Assembly: GCA_015680685.1 (NCBI GenBank)
Contig: MNCI01020918.1
Span: forward strand, 125,153-189,152
Reading direction: 5' to 3'
Source: Gnetum montanum
Taxonomy: Eukaryota; Streptophyta; Gnetopsida; Gnetales; Gnetaceae
DNA length: 64,000 nucleotides
How positions within the stretch are numbered: the stretch's first letter is position 1; each line of letters opens with the position of its first letter. A program made the position numbers and the translations under genes. Under the pieces are notes generated by a model. The model ran no database searches and was not told the origin of the DNA. It worked only from the letters and a program-made list of their open reading frames with translations. This document shows, piece after piece, positions 24,192 through 35,500 of this stretch.

Positions 24192-24289
24192 AACTAGTAG
24201 AAAACAAGAAAACCAAGCAACTAGAACATGTTATAAAATTACAATTCATATAGGCCACATAGGATGATAAAACCAAGCTACCTAGGTCA

Positions 24290-24435
24290 CCAATGTTGTC
24301 AGTTTAAGGCCATGCTAGGTCATGATACTAGTTTAATACCTTAGTAGGCTATGTTACTAGTTTAAGGCCTTAGCAAGAAACATTGTTGATTTAAGGCCTT
24401 AGTAAGCCATGTTGCCGATTTACAGCCTCGGCAAG
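24290..24435 (-). repeat. Short degenerate repeat array between integrase and LTR, element A
   Basis: Four or five units of the form GTTTAAGGCCTTAGCAAGCC/ATGTTG, about 35 bp each. Related arrays lie at 27925-28325, 31917-32240, 43690-44035 and 47590-47690. Confidence 0.65.
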
Positions 24436-24499
24436 CAATGGTAAAGTAGACTCGCTTATTGATGATTATTGATGTCATGGCTACTATAGGTTATATGAA

Positions 24500-25357
24500 G
24501 GTCACATGTAATAAGGCTCTAGATAGGAATGATTGACCAAATTGGCCAACTCATTCCCTTCCATAGCTACGATCTTGAATGCTTCATTGTTGTAGCCTCT
24601 CGTGATAAGGAAGGATCCTTTCCAATTAGCTGAGAATTTATCTACATGCTTGTAGATGGCCTTGAGGACTAGGTCACCCTCCTTCATCTTATGCTTGGTC
24701 ATGTTTCCATTTCTACCTCTTTTGATAATGCTCAACATGAGTAAGTGCTTGCATATGTTGCTCTTCCACTGAGTCTAGGTTCATTGTCCACAAATCCTTG
24801 CTTTGTTCATCCTTGATGAAGTTGTTTAGGGTCACCCAAAGCAATATTACATGCAATTTAAGAGGTGAAACAACTTCAAAATCATAAACCAAGCTATAAG
24901 TTGTTACAAAATTTTTTGTATGTTAAGTTGCATGATAGGCCCAAAGTGCATGGATAAGCTGCTCATGCCATTTGCACTTGCTATTGTTGAGAATCCTTTT
25001 GAGCAAGTTGATGATGGCCATGTTTCTTACTTCTACTTGTTCATTGTCTTGAGGGTAATAAGGTAATGAGAAAGAAAGCTTTATTTCTTAGCTACTAAAT
25101 TATGGTTCATTGTATGTAACTATGGTTATGGGTATGCCAAAATGGGCTACAATGTTACCCAAGATAAATTTATAAACTTGTTTAGATGTAGTCTTCCTTA
25201 TGGGAATAGTTTGAACCCAGTTACTAAAGTATTTGGTTATGGTGATGATGAAGATATGCCTTGTAGAAGACTTAGGTGTTATAGGCCTAATGATATCCAA
25301 CCCCCATCATTGAAATGATCAAGTTATTTGAGTGGTATGAAACTTAGTTAGTGGTAC
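24500..25357 (-). pseudogene. Integrase of element A, truncated and broken
   Basis: Part of the core is open at 25100-25300 (DIIRPITPKSSTRHIFIITI, TKYFSNWVQTIPIRKTTSKQ, GIPITIVTYNEP), with the TDNGPQF box read as TYNEP, so the second catalytic aspartate is lost. The C-terminal piece 24502-24738 has EGDLVLKAIYKHVDKFSANW and NHSYLEPYY, as in the other Tat integrases here. The N-terminal zinc domain is missing: the reading stops at 25357 where the next LTR begins. Confidence 0.75.
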
Positions 25358-25358
25358 T

Positions 25359-27925
25359 TGTAGCGATCGAAAATGTTGGCGGCTAGAAAGGGCACCGACG
25401 AGTCGTCGGCCATTGACGGTCTTGACCCCATTTTCGTGGGAGGGCCGTGCTGGATGGAACAGAAATGGGACATCCTGAACCATCTGGTTGATCAGACAGG
25501 GACTTAGTCAGTGTCTATATAACCTTTTGCAATGTGTAATTTGAAAATGAAATTGATAGTGCGAAGTAATGCTTGAACGTAAAAGAAAAAGGTAGAAAAT
25601 AATGTAAAATGCAATAGTAAATAGAAGATAATGTAAACTATAGTTAGGAAAATGCACCGCTTTGAAGCTATGGCCTTGCTCTGTCAAGATGGATACAATC
25701 AGTTGCATAGCACTGGGAGGTGTAGAGATCCCGAGAGTAACCAAGACATGTAGAACAAGACGGCCATGCACTTGAACACGGGTTCAATTGTCAACAATGC
25801 GAAGCTCTACCAAGGTGGTAGAATAGAACAGAATAGAAGCAAATGCCAGCTGAGAATGCTAACTGTTTACAATGTGAAATAGAAAGCTTACAATGCTTGA
25901 GATTACAATGCCAACTTTTTGCTTGTCAGCCAACCAGACTGTTAGCCGACTAGATTGCTGAGAAAACAAACTGGGGACTGAAAAGATTTGAAGAAAGGGG
26001 AATGCCAAAAGTGCGAAAAGACCTAGAGAGACAGTGTGCCCGAGAGCATGAAATTTGGAGAGAGTCTAAGCATTTCTCATCGAGGTATTTATAGGACCAA
26101 GGGCACACGAAAGATGCAGTTTGAACACCATGTGCCTTGGGCCTATGCTGACTTGTTTGCGCTGCACGTGCCTACATGACCATTGGATGTGCCTACCATG
26201 CCGTAATTACAAACCTGCCACTCCGTAATTATGCTGTCAGAGCAACGGTGCAATTAGGTGAGGTGCATTAATGTCATGTAATAGCTTGCCACGTTTTGCT
26301 ATGCCTCGTAGCATAGCATGTTGGCGTAGCGTAGCGTCTTGTTACGTGTCTTGCTACATGTGTAGGAAGCCTTTGAAATGTGTAGGCTATTCATTGCATT
26401 GCGTAGCAACTAGCCTTAGTCACAAAAATGTCGCCAATCTATAAACTTTGCCTTTTGCACTGCAAAGTTTGCGAACTTGCTGATCCCGCACTTTTAGTTA
26501 CCTTCCATCAACTTCCATAGAATTACCATGCCTCATTGCGCCATGTAGCTTAGCATAGCGTAGTAGCAAACATGACCTGATGTCGGCCAAGTTCATCCCT
26601 TTCTTGAAGGACTTGAGGTCGAGCAAATGGGGTTGATCATCCATATTTTGCTACACTGTGCTACGCTACGTAGCATAGCATAGCATAACACTATGCTCTA
26701 CAAACATCTTTTGAAGTTTGCTACATTACATGTCGTAGCATAGCATAGCAAGACTCCTTGACTTAGAAAACTTGCTGAAGCGGACAGTCTGAAAATTAGA
26801 GCATCCATCTCTTAAAGAACTGTCGTAACGCTGTGCTAATTGCAAAGGCCTAGTGAAGCAAGCATGCCTCCAAATTTTTGGGTGTTTCATTGGCCCCTCT
26901 TTTTCTACGTCTGGAGGATGGCTCAAGAGATGTTGACAAAGAAAACAAAACACCTCAGAAGGTGCAATGATAACGTTGCCGATTGGTGAGTGTCAAGACA
27001 TCACTTGGTTGCGCTTGAGAGTGTTGCATTGTTCTCTAGGCACAGGGCAAAGATGAGGTTTAGCAAAGTTCCTCGTTAGAGTGCTCATGAGGGACTTGTT
27101 CACGTTTTCATCTTTACTCTGACCTTTGACCTCGTGTAGGATAGGTGTTCCTTTCCCAAGATGAGTTGCATTACATCCAATAGGTTTTAACCTACCTATA
27201 GATGCTTCCCATGCTGTGAGCTGTGTTACACATGTCATGGAATTTTCACTCTGAAGTAGTCAGGCTAGTCGAGACACTCACTTCGCAACGTCGTAGCATT
27301 TGCTACCATGGTGAGTCGTACGTTTGGTCGCACCTTGTAAGCACGAAGGAGAGCGAGATGCAAAGTGAGGGTAGGGGTCTTGCTTGCTGTAGACATTGTT
27401 GAAGCTCTTGGACACCTGCGCTGATGCACGGTGTCCAAAGTAGGAAGGCCAGCAGTGGCCTTGGCAGTACCGACACGGAGGAGTGTCCCTTGAAGGCACC
27501 GGGAGTTGTTGTGAGTGCAGATGCTCTGGAATCCTTGTCAAAGGCATGCATTCTTAGTTCAACTATGGGATTAGCTGCCACATAGCTAAACATCGTGTGA
27601 GCCCAAGTGTTGGCAGGGGGCCAGAGGATGACAATATTGTGGCTGAGCCACAATACTGCTGGAACTCCAACGGTGGGCACTGGCTAAGGAACTACCGTCA
27701 GGGCAGTGGGCAGTGGTGACGGTAGGTCCAAAGGGCCAGTGCAATGTCGCACAACATCTCCAGTATAATGCCAAGGGTGGTGGTGTAGCGTATGTTCTAG
27801 AGTATGTCCCCATTGCGTTGTGGACAACGTTCTGGAGCTGCAACGTCCCACCTACGCATCAGCACTACGCATGCTCGTTTGATGTGTACTTGACGTAGAT
27901 GCATGCTAGGGAAGTAACACAAACC
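25359..27925 (-). repeat. 3' LTR of Tat-like element B (boundaries approximate)
   Basis: The left edge TGTAGCGATCG at 25359 abuts the broken integrase of element A. The right edge is near 27925, where the repeat array next to B's integrase begins; ...GTAACACA there would give a minus-strand start TGTGTTAC. A TATA box on the minus strand (CTATAAATAC) is near 26087-26096. It contains the TTTCATTGGCCCCTCTTTTT block at 26885 that is shared with LTRs A and C. It is rich in GTAGCATAGC-type words. The several overlapping open frames near 27300-27900 are on both strands and have no domain, so I do not call genes there. Confidence 0.55.
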
Positions 27926-28325
27926 TAGTTTAAGGTCTTGGTAGACCATGTGCTGGTTTAGAGTCCCAGTGGACCGTTGTGCTAGTTTAAGGTCCCAGCA
28001 GACCGTACATGCTAGTTTAGCATCATAGTGGATGTGCCATGCTAGTTTATAGTCATAGCGGACTAGCTATGCCAGTTTTATGTTGTAGCGGATGGTTGCT
28101 GCCAGTTTAACATTGTAGTGGATGGTGCTTGTTGTGGTTGCTAGTTTATCATCATGGGATGTTGCTCGATGTCGCTAGTTTAACATCATTACGGACACTG
28201 CTTGATGTTGTTGCCAGTTTAACGTCATAGCGGACGGTGCTTGATGCCACTAGTTTAGCATCATTGCAGACGTTACTCGATGCCACTAGTTTAACGTCGT
28301 TGTGGATGTTGCTCAATGTCGTCAT
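27925..28325 (-). repeat. Array of ~35-40 bp degenerate units downstream of B integrase
   Basis: About eleven units with the plus-strand pattern GCTAGTTTAACGTCATAGCG followed by GACGGTGCTTGATG. The most regular part is 28150-28320. The array lies between the integrase stop and the 3' LTR. Confidence 0.8.
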
Positions 28326-28328
28326 GCT

Positions 28329-29420
28329 TCAGATGTAGTACGGCTTGAGGTATGAGTGATTCACTGGGTTGGCAAACTTGTTACCGTCCATGTACGCTAG
28401 CTTGAAGGCTCCATTCCTGAAGGCTTTGGTGACTATGTAAGGGCCTTCCCAGTTTGCTGAGAATTGGCTCACATGCTCATGGATGGCCTTGAGGATGAGG
28501 TCTCCCTTCTGCATTGGCCATCAATGTAGGTTTGCACGATGCTTGTGCTGTTACTTGCTTTGGTATTGCTCTATGCATCTTAGCATCTACACATGCTCCT
28601 CCTCTACTGAGTCGAGGTTGATGGTCCACGACTCATTGTTCTGGGCTTTGCTCACGACATCCACAAGGATCATCCGGAGTGATGGTACCTGCAACTCAAG
28701 AGGCAACATAGCTTTAGATCCATAAACAAGATTGTAAGGAGTCTTACTTGTCACGGTTCTGCATGTCGTTCTATAGGCCCATAGAATGTAGAGGATTTTC
28801 TCATGCCACCACCTCTTGCTGTTGCCAAGCATCTGCTTTAGCAAGTTGATGATGGACTTATTTGTAGCCTCCGCCTTTCCATTTTCCTACAGATAGTACA
28901 ACGAGGAGAATGATTGCTTAATTCCTAGGTCACTACAGAAGGTTCGAGTTTCCGTACTACTAAATTGTGGTCCATTGTTGATCACAATAGTCATTGGAAG
29001 CTCAAACCTTGTTACGATGTTATCCAGGATGAAATGGTAGATTTGCTGAGACGTCATTTTCCTTAGGGGAATAGCTTCCACCCACTTAGTAAAATACTTA
29101 GTGGCGGTGATAATGAAGCTATGCCCTGTGGAGGACTTAGGCGTGATAGGTCCTATGAGGTCTAGTCCCCATCGTTGGAAAGGCCAAATGATTTGCGTTG
29201 GGTGTAGGTCTGTAGGTGAGACGTGTATGAGATTTTTGTATCTCTGGCATGTGTCACACATCTTGACTTTTGATAGGCATTCATGTTCCATGTGGGGCCA
29301 ATAGTACCCTAGGCATCTAATTTTTGCAGCCATAGCCCTGGGTGTTATGTGTCCACCGCAAAGCCCCTCATGCACTTCATTAACTACCTTCTACACCTTC
29401 TCCCCACCCACGAATGCCAG
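28329..29420 (-). pseudogene. Integrase of element B
   Basis: Runs right to left. The zinc-binding domain is at 29375-29220: GLCGGHITPRAMAAKIRCLG, YYWPHMEHECLSKVKMCDTC, QRYKN (H-H-C-C pattern). The catalytic core, 29160-28930, has GLDLIGPITPKSSTGHSFII with the first Asp, TKYFTKWVEAIPLRKMTSQQ, then INNGPQF where TDNGPQF is expected (the second Asp is Asn). 28587-28844 gives the end of the core (MLGNSKRWWHEKILYILWAY, TPYNLVYGSKAMLPLELQVP) and 28329-28514 the C-terminus (KGDLILKAIHEHVSQFSANW, NHSYLKPYYI). At least two frame breaks separate these pieces, so it is inactive. Confidence 0.85.
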
Positions 29421-29474
29421 CAATATCCTGTTGTAGGATCATCGGCACAGGGCATCATTTCCCATGAGCGTATA

Positions 29475-30230
29475 TTACTGGGCACACTTTCGGATTACAT
29501 CTCTTTGAACAGATGTCAGTCCACTTGGGGGTTTGCCATGTTGCAAGTAGGCTTTAATGTTAGCGTACCACTCTTGGGTATTCACAACACTGACAGAGGC
29601 CATGTGTCCCGCCTGAGTGATAGGCTCAGTACACTTGTCAATCGAAGTTAGCAGACTTGCAAACGAGTGTGGTGGAATGCTTAATGCAAGGGTTGCTAAG
29701 GCATCTGCCATGGTGTTTTCGTTGCATGGCATGTGTTGCACATCTGTGGTTGCGAATTGCTTAATCAAGCTTTTTGCTAGGTCACAGTAGGGTTGCAGGT
29801 GCATAGATTTACAGGCGTAGACCTCGGTGATTTGATTCACAACTAGTTGTGAATCACCGCAGATTGCCAGGTGTTGTATGTGTAGTGTTTGGGTAGTAGA
29901 GAGGCCTCTGAGTAGCCCCTCATACTCTACCACATTTTTGGTGCAAGGGAATGCAAAGTGATAAGCAAAAGGGTGTATTTCCCCAAAGGGGAATGTAATG
30001 ACGATAGCTACGCTACCTCCTCACGTAGTTGGAGCACCGTCAAAGTGTAGAGTAGCTTCTAGGTGAGATGGAACGATGTTGATAATGCCAACATGTTCAT
30101 CTGGGAATTCGAGGTCTATGGTTCCATGGTCATCAATAGGTGAGGCCGTAAGTTGCATCGCTATGGCTTGACCCTTAGTCGATGATTGGCTTACATAGTG
30201 TAGGTTGAACTCCATAGTTATTGCCTTCCA
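29475..30230 (-). pseudogene. Second RNase H-like (aRNH) domain of element B
   Basis: The first acidic residue is in LHFDGAPTT (30030), then VEYEGLLRGL (29930-29900), CGDSQLVVNQI (29860) and NTMADALATLAL (29715), giving the D-E-D-D set of RNase H. A separate RNase H belongs to the RT unit at 30273-30653. Possession of a second, archaeal-type RNase H is a known mark of the Tat lineage of plant gypsy elements. One frame break lies near 29940-30020. Confidence 0.8.
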
Positions 30231-30239
30231 TTGGGCTAT

Positions 30240-31800
30240 CCTGCTGCTTTCATACAGGTTGTTAGTGATAGCTCAGAGTATGTTGCTTTTGCAAATGATG
30301 TTAATCATACTATGGAATAGGTAATGCCTCCACTTTTTTAGTGTAAACACTAAGGCAAGGCAATTCCTCTCCACTTTGTTGTATTTTTCCTCATGCGCTA
30401 TTAGTGCATGACTCAAATAATACACTGGTATCTCAGATCCGTCATCTCGTTTCTGACATAGCAGTGTTGCGATAGATGTGTTGGAGGTGGCAAGGTATAT
30501 GAAGAAAGGCTTATCCCTTTGTGAAGGATACACAGTCGGGAGGTGCGAGAGTTCTTCCTTCAAGTCATCGAAGGCTTGTTGACACTGGGTTGTCCACTCG
30601 AAGTCAACCCCCTTCTTTAGAAGATGTTGCATGGGGTGTAACTTGTCGGTCAACTTTGCTATAAACCTTCGGATGAACTGTACCCTACCTTGTAATCCAC
30701 GTAGCTATTTGAGGTATGTAGGAGGTGCCAGGTTCACGATGGCCTTGACTTTGTCAGGGTCCACCCGTATTCCAGCCACCAATACTACGAATCCTAACAT
30801 GCATCTGGTTTTCACATCGAAGACACACTTCTTAGGATTAAGGTGTAAGTTGTGCATTTGGAAACACTTGAGGAATACTCCTAGATCACGTGGGTGATCA
30901 GCTACCTCTTTAGACTTGACCACTATATCATCCACGTAGTCATTTAACATTTCTAGGATGTAATCGCTGAAGATGTAGGTCATGGCTTGCTGATAGGTTG
31001 CTCCAATGTTCTTGAGCCCAAAAGGCATCATGGTGTAATAGAATGTCCCCCATGAGGTCATGAAGGTTGTCATTAGCTGATGCTCTGGGTTGATGCGAAT
31101 TTGGTTGTAGCCTGAAAAGCCATCCATGAAGGATAATAGAGCATGACCAGCCATGGTGTTGATGAGTTGATCGATGCTTGGAAGTGGGAAATCATCTTTG
31201 ATAGTCACTTTGTTTAAATCCTAGAAATCTATGCAGATTCGTATTCCTCCCATTTTCTTGGAAACTACGACGATGTTGGACACCCATTTCAAATAATCAA
31301 CTGCGTGGATGAAACCAGCTTGGTATAGCTTGGTGATTTCGTCCCTTATGGCTATTGCAATTTCTGGTTTGAATTTTTAAGCTTTCTGCTTGACTACATT
31401 CATGCGCGGGTCTAGGACGATGTTGTGCTATATCAGCCACAGGTCTAAACTTGGCATGTCACTGTAGGACCATGCAAAGACTTTGATGTTGTCTTGTAGA
31501 ATTTTGGCTACGTTTTCATGCATCTGTGTATCTAGGAGGGAGCTAAGCTTTAACGTTTTACCTTCCCCTTGGGTGTGGTCACAGGCGTCTTGACGAGAGG
31601 ATCCTGAGCTACATCCCCAGCCTCCAAATCTAGGATTTGGACTAGATGCTTGGGCCAGTCTAGGGAGGGTTCTAAAGACACTATGGTGCTACCTGTGGTT
31701 GACCCCTAGTCGATTAGGTCTGGGTTTAATTGCCTCATGAGCTTGCCATGTGGACCTACTAGGGCTAAAGGTGTGGAGATTTTGCGATGGCTTTCCATTT
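30240..31800 (-). pseudogene. Reverse transcriptase and RNase H of element B
   Basis: RT palm: TIKDDFPLPSIDQLINTMAG, LLSFMDGFSGYNQIRINPEH, MPFGLKNIGATYQQAM, and the catalytic YVDD in LNDYVDDIVVKSKEV (30950). The RNase H part is 30273-30653 (FFIYLATSNTSIATLLCQKR, EEKYNKVERNCLALVFTLKK). The upstream linker to about 31800 reads with stops (VSNIVVVSKKMGGIRICIDF; LDPRMNVVKQKA). In element C the same linker is open from 47608. Stops at several glutamine positions and frame breaks make it inactive. Confidence 0.85.
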
Positions 31801-31916
31801 TTGCTTAACCTGTGAAAATGAGATGAAAGCTCGGTTAAGATGTACTTGTGGGTAGCAATTGTGTATAATGAAAACTTGCAAAGTAATGACGAAATGCATG
31901 ATGTAGAGATTAAAAT

Positions 31917-32240
31917 TTTGCCAGTTTAAAGTCATGGTAGATCGTTATGGCATGGAGATGCAGAGATGCTAAAATAGGAAATGTAAAAATCTCATCATGA
32001 GAATGTGAAACTACTGAGGAGAAAATGTAAAACTGCTAATGCGAAAACATGAGATTGCTAGTTTAGTGTCATTGCAGACTGCGAATGTGTAGTAGATTGA
32101 AACATGCTAGTTTAAGGTCTTTTTGGACTACGAAAGTTGCAAGTGTGCTGGGGTTTGCTAGCTTAAAGTCTTTCTGGACCGATAAAAGTGCAACTATGCT
32201 ACGATTGCTAGTTTAAGGTCTTTCTGGACTGGGAAAATCG
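31917..32240 (-). repeat. Repeat array between RT and the antisense region, element B
   Basis: Five spaced units with the plus-strand core GCTAGTTTAAGGTCTTTCTG followed by GAC (for example near 32108, 32158 and 32209), unit spacing about 50-60 bp. It is the same repeat family as 27925-28325. Confidence 0.7.
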
Positions 32241-32410
32241 AAAATATTTTTTTTTTGTCTTTTGGGAAAGCAAGCCATTAGCTTGAAGCATGTCAATGTT
32301 TTAATGCTAATAGTGCTATGATGTCATGGGAAGTATGCTACGCTGTATGGTGCACTCTACATTAAATAGAGAGAGAGAGTGACAAGTTTTCCCTTTTCAC
32401 CATTACGGCC

Positions 32411-32418
32411 ATAAATAG
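32411..32418 (+). promoter_or_regulatory. TATA-like box for the antisense region in element B
   Basis: ATAAATAG (in CCATAAATAGGG) lies 157 bp before the ATG at 32575, on the strand opposite to gag and pol. It is preceded by a short GA run (32367-32380). The spacing is plausible for a plant promoter. Confidence 0.4.
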
Positions 32419-32574
32419 GGATTAAACCTTGGTAAGCTTGCCATTCTCACTGTAAGAGCGCAGAGCCCATATTCAGAGTGCAAGGTAATTTTGGAGTGCA
32501 AAGCGATTTTGCTAGCAGTGAGCAAGGTGATTTTTTTCACAGCGATGAGGAAAAGAAATCTACAAGCAGGGAAA

Positions 32575-35500
32575 TGGCTCCAAAGAAGGGAAGCATAGAT
32601 TTGGTGCTCGTGCAAGTTGTGGAGGTGAAGCAAACCCTAGGGCATGTGACACAAGTGTGCGTCGTGGCATGGAAGGACACACCATTGACCTAGTAGGCTA
32701 CATGATTCCTCTATTTTTTTGCTTCTGGTGTTCTATGTTTTCATTTTGTATCCTAGTCTTAGCCGTTTGCATTTTCTAGCATTGCGTTATTTTGGTCTTT
32801 GCATCGTCGCTGTTGTTGTTTCGGCCGCGGCGGATGCATGAGCCTACGCCATTGTTGTACGCAAGGTCGCTTAAACTGCTGCTACCGTGGTTATCATAAT
32901 CATGGGGGTTTAGGTAGTTTAAGTTACTTGATCTTCAAATGGCGTGACGTAGGATCCTCGGGAGGGCCGGTCCATGCGTGATGTGAGAGAACGACATGTG
33001 TTCTATCAGGGCATATTGTTGATCACCCTGTTAGGGTTAATTACTCTATTGCTACGATAGGCTGCTTCTTTTGCTATGCTACCACTTTCACATTCTTGCT
33101 ACACTACGTGTGGAAGGAAGGTCATGCTATGCTATGTGCATGGACTATTAAGTATTGCTATGTTGTGTGTGCATTGCACTTAGACAGGATGCTAACACTT
33201 TTTGGTTGCATTTTGTAGGATGGGGTTAAGGCCAGTCCTAATTATTTTGGAGATTAGAGGGTCTTGTGCCATGTGAGAAAACCTGTGGCCAATTCTCCTC
33301 CTCCCCAGATATGTATGGGAGAGCGGGGGGTCTGGTTCAGGAAAGGGGCACAGGGTTTCTTGCAGTTCTTCCTCGACCACTTCAGCATGATCGTTTGGTC
33401 ATCCCTGGCGGAGGAGGAGGTAGCTGGCATAACAGAAGCCATATTACTTGTGGCAAGTCGGGGCATTCTAAGGTTTTTGACTAATGGGGAAATCATGAGC
33501 ATGTAGGGAGAAGGATCTAGTCAATGCCCAACTGGGTTAAGGTGTTTGGCCTGGATCTGGGAGATGCCTGAGTACAACTACTACCACCATTTCAACACAC
33601 TATTTCTCGCATGTTTTATAATGACATGCTTCCAAAACCCACATGGAACTATCTATTGTGCTGGTGGGTGAGTTTTGCAGCCTTTCTCCATTGTGTTTTT
33701 GCAATGCTATCCATATTGCCCAAATGCTAATAGTATGCATTTGCTACCAGGTTCTTCATCAACAAGGATGGAGTTAATGACTGACCGAGTCTACTGGCTA
33801 CAACATAGATAGCCCTAGAGGAGTTCTCTTTTGCTACAAACCTGCGGGCAGGTGTGATCGGTCAATGCAGGGGTGAATACCACTCCTACCCAGGCCTATA
33901 TCACAGGGCGAAGAAGGCCTAGGAGGTGATGGTGGTAACCGTTGAGACACAGGGGGAAAACATCTACTTCAAATACGATGAAGTAGAACCAAGCCAATGC
34001 TAGATAAACTGTGTGGCGTCAGACTCCTTGTTCTAGAATATCTAAGAGGTTGAGCTCATGGATCTATTCATGGCCCCGAATCCAAACATTCTTACCATCG
34101 AGATGATCTCCCTGGTCAACTTCTTTTCTAAAAAGGTAGGGCACTTCCGCACGTACATATAGGGCATGTGGGTGGTCATTGAAATCAATGACCAGCTGTT
34201 CCCCATGGAGAAGCTCAAAGATGGGCCTGCCAAGGAGATCTACCCTATCTTTCATGCTCACGCGTTCCCCCAGCTACTTACCCAAGGGAAGGTCCTGGGG
34301 ATAAGCAGGCCTGGATAATGTAGGAGGTCATGGAAGAAGGGGCCCATTACAACTAGGCCAGCTTTCTATGTAAAGGCTTGCAGGCTAAAATTTTGGAACT
34401 TCACCAGAAATTGGAGTCTCACTCCAACATACATTATGCCTTCTACATAGGTTGTCTGAAGTGCTTCGCATAGTTTTTGGTAGTTCACGAGAATGAAGTC
34501 TGGGTCATGTGAAATTGCAACCAGATTTCCAGACCATGGATTTGCTAGATCCTCTAGACCACACGAGTCTAAGATCCCCCAGAAATAGTTGGGGAGTCAC
34601 TTTCTGTAACGACTAGGGATCGGGCGGCTTGCAAAATTCATGGCCAAGATAGCATAGGAGAGATGCCCCCTGCTGTAGCCGGTAGTGTGTCGCGGGGGAA
34701 ACGTCTCATAGTTGAGACTGTGCCCAAGGATTTGTAGTGGAAGAGGTCTTCCTTAGCTAAGGAAACCCTTCGTGTGGAGGAAGAGGAGGGGCAAAGACTG
34801 TGACTTAAGCTGCAGAGGATGCCCCCCCCCCCCCCCCCNNNNNNNNNNNNNNNNNNNNNNNNNNNTTGCTAGGCTATGCTACGTTAAGCAGTGTAGCATA
34901 GCGTAGCACCTGCGTTAAGCTAACTTGTTTTGTACTAATGCAAACATGTTTCTTTGCCAGTAGATGAAGAAGAAGAAGAAGAAGAAGGCGATGAAGAAGT
35001 GTCGACCCCCAGGATGGGGGCAAAAAATAAAGACATAGAGCCCCAGTCTTGGAGGAAAGGGTCCTAGTCAAGAATAAAGGAGTTCTTGTCACTAAGGCAG
35101 GGGCTATTTTCATTAGGGAGCATCCTCGTAGCAACGAAGAGGAACCTCTCTTGAATAAAAAATATGTTGGTCTCCTAAAAGGAAAGACACCAGCGCATCA
35201 GTAAGAGGCTTGTGTAGACTCGACAGGGCCTTCTGCCAAGGCTACCGCCATCATCTTGCATCAGCAAGAAGAGAGACCGCAATTGGATGCTAGTGAGTTT
35301 GGTAATATGTTTGCCTTATCATAGTCCATTTTGACCATTGCTAATATGTTTAGTTATGTAATAGGTACTACTGCTGATGTTGCGGGACCTTCTCTGACTC
35401 GTGCAGAATCATGGGTCGAGGTCCCTGACAAGCTTACGTTTGTGCAAGGAATCATTGACGACATGATGAAACACCTTCAGCAGGTGAACCCTGACATAGG

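Noticed and set aside
25395-25409. Palindrome CCGACGAGTCGTCGG at the end of LTR B
   Set aside because: It is a single small hairpin and I have no second copy to support a function.
27278-27898. Several overlapping open frames on both strands
   Set aside because: They lie inside a GC-richer part of an LTR, overlap each other on both strands and show no domain.
27925-28325. Regular short repeats that could suggest a CRISPR-like array
   Set aside because: Units are degenerate and directly adjacent without unique spacers, and the context is a plant retrotransposon.
34822-34838. Run of 17 C
   Set aside because: It directly abuts a gap of Ns, so it is most likely an assembly artefact.
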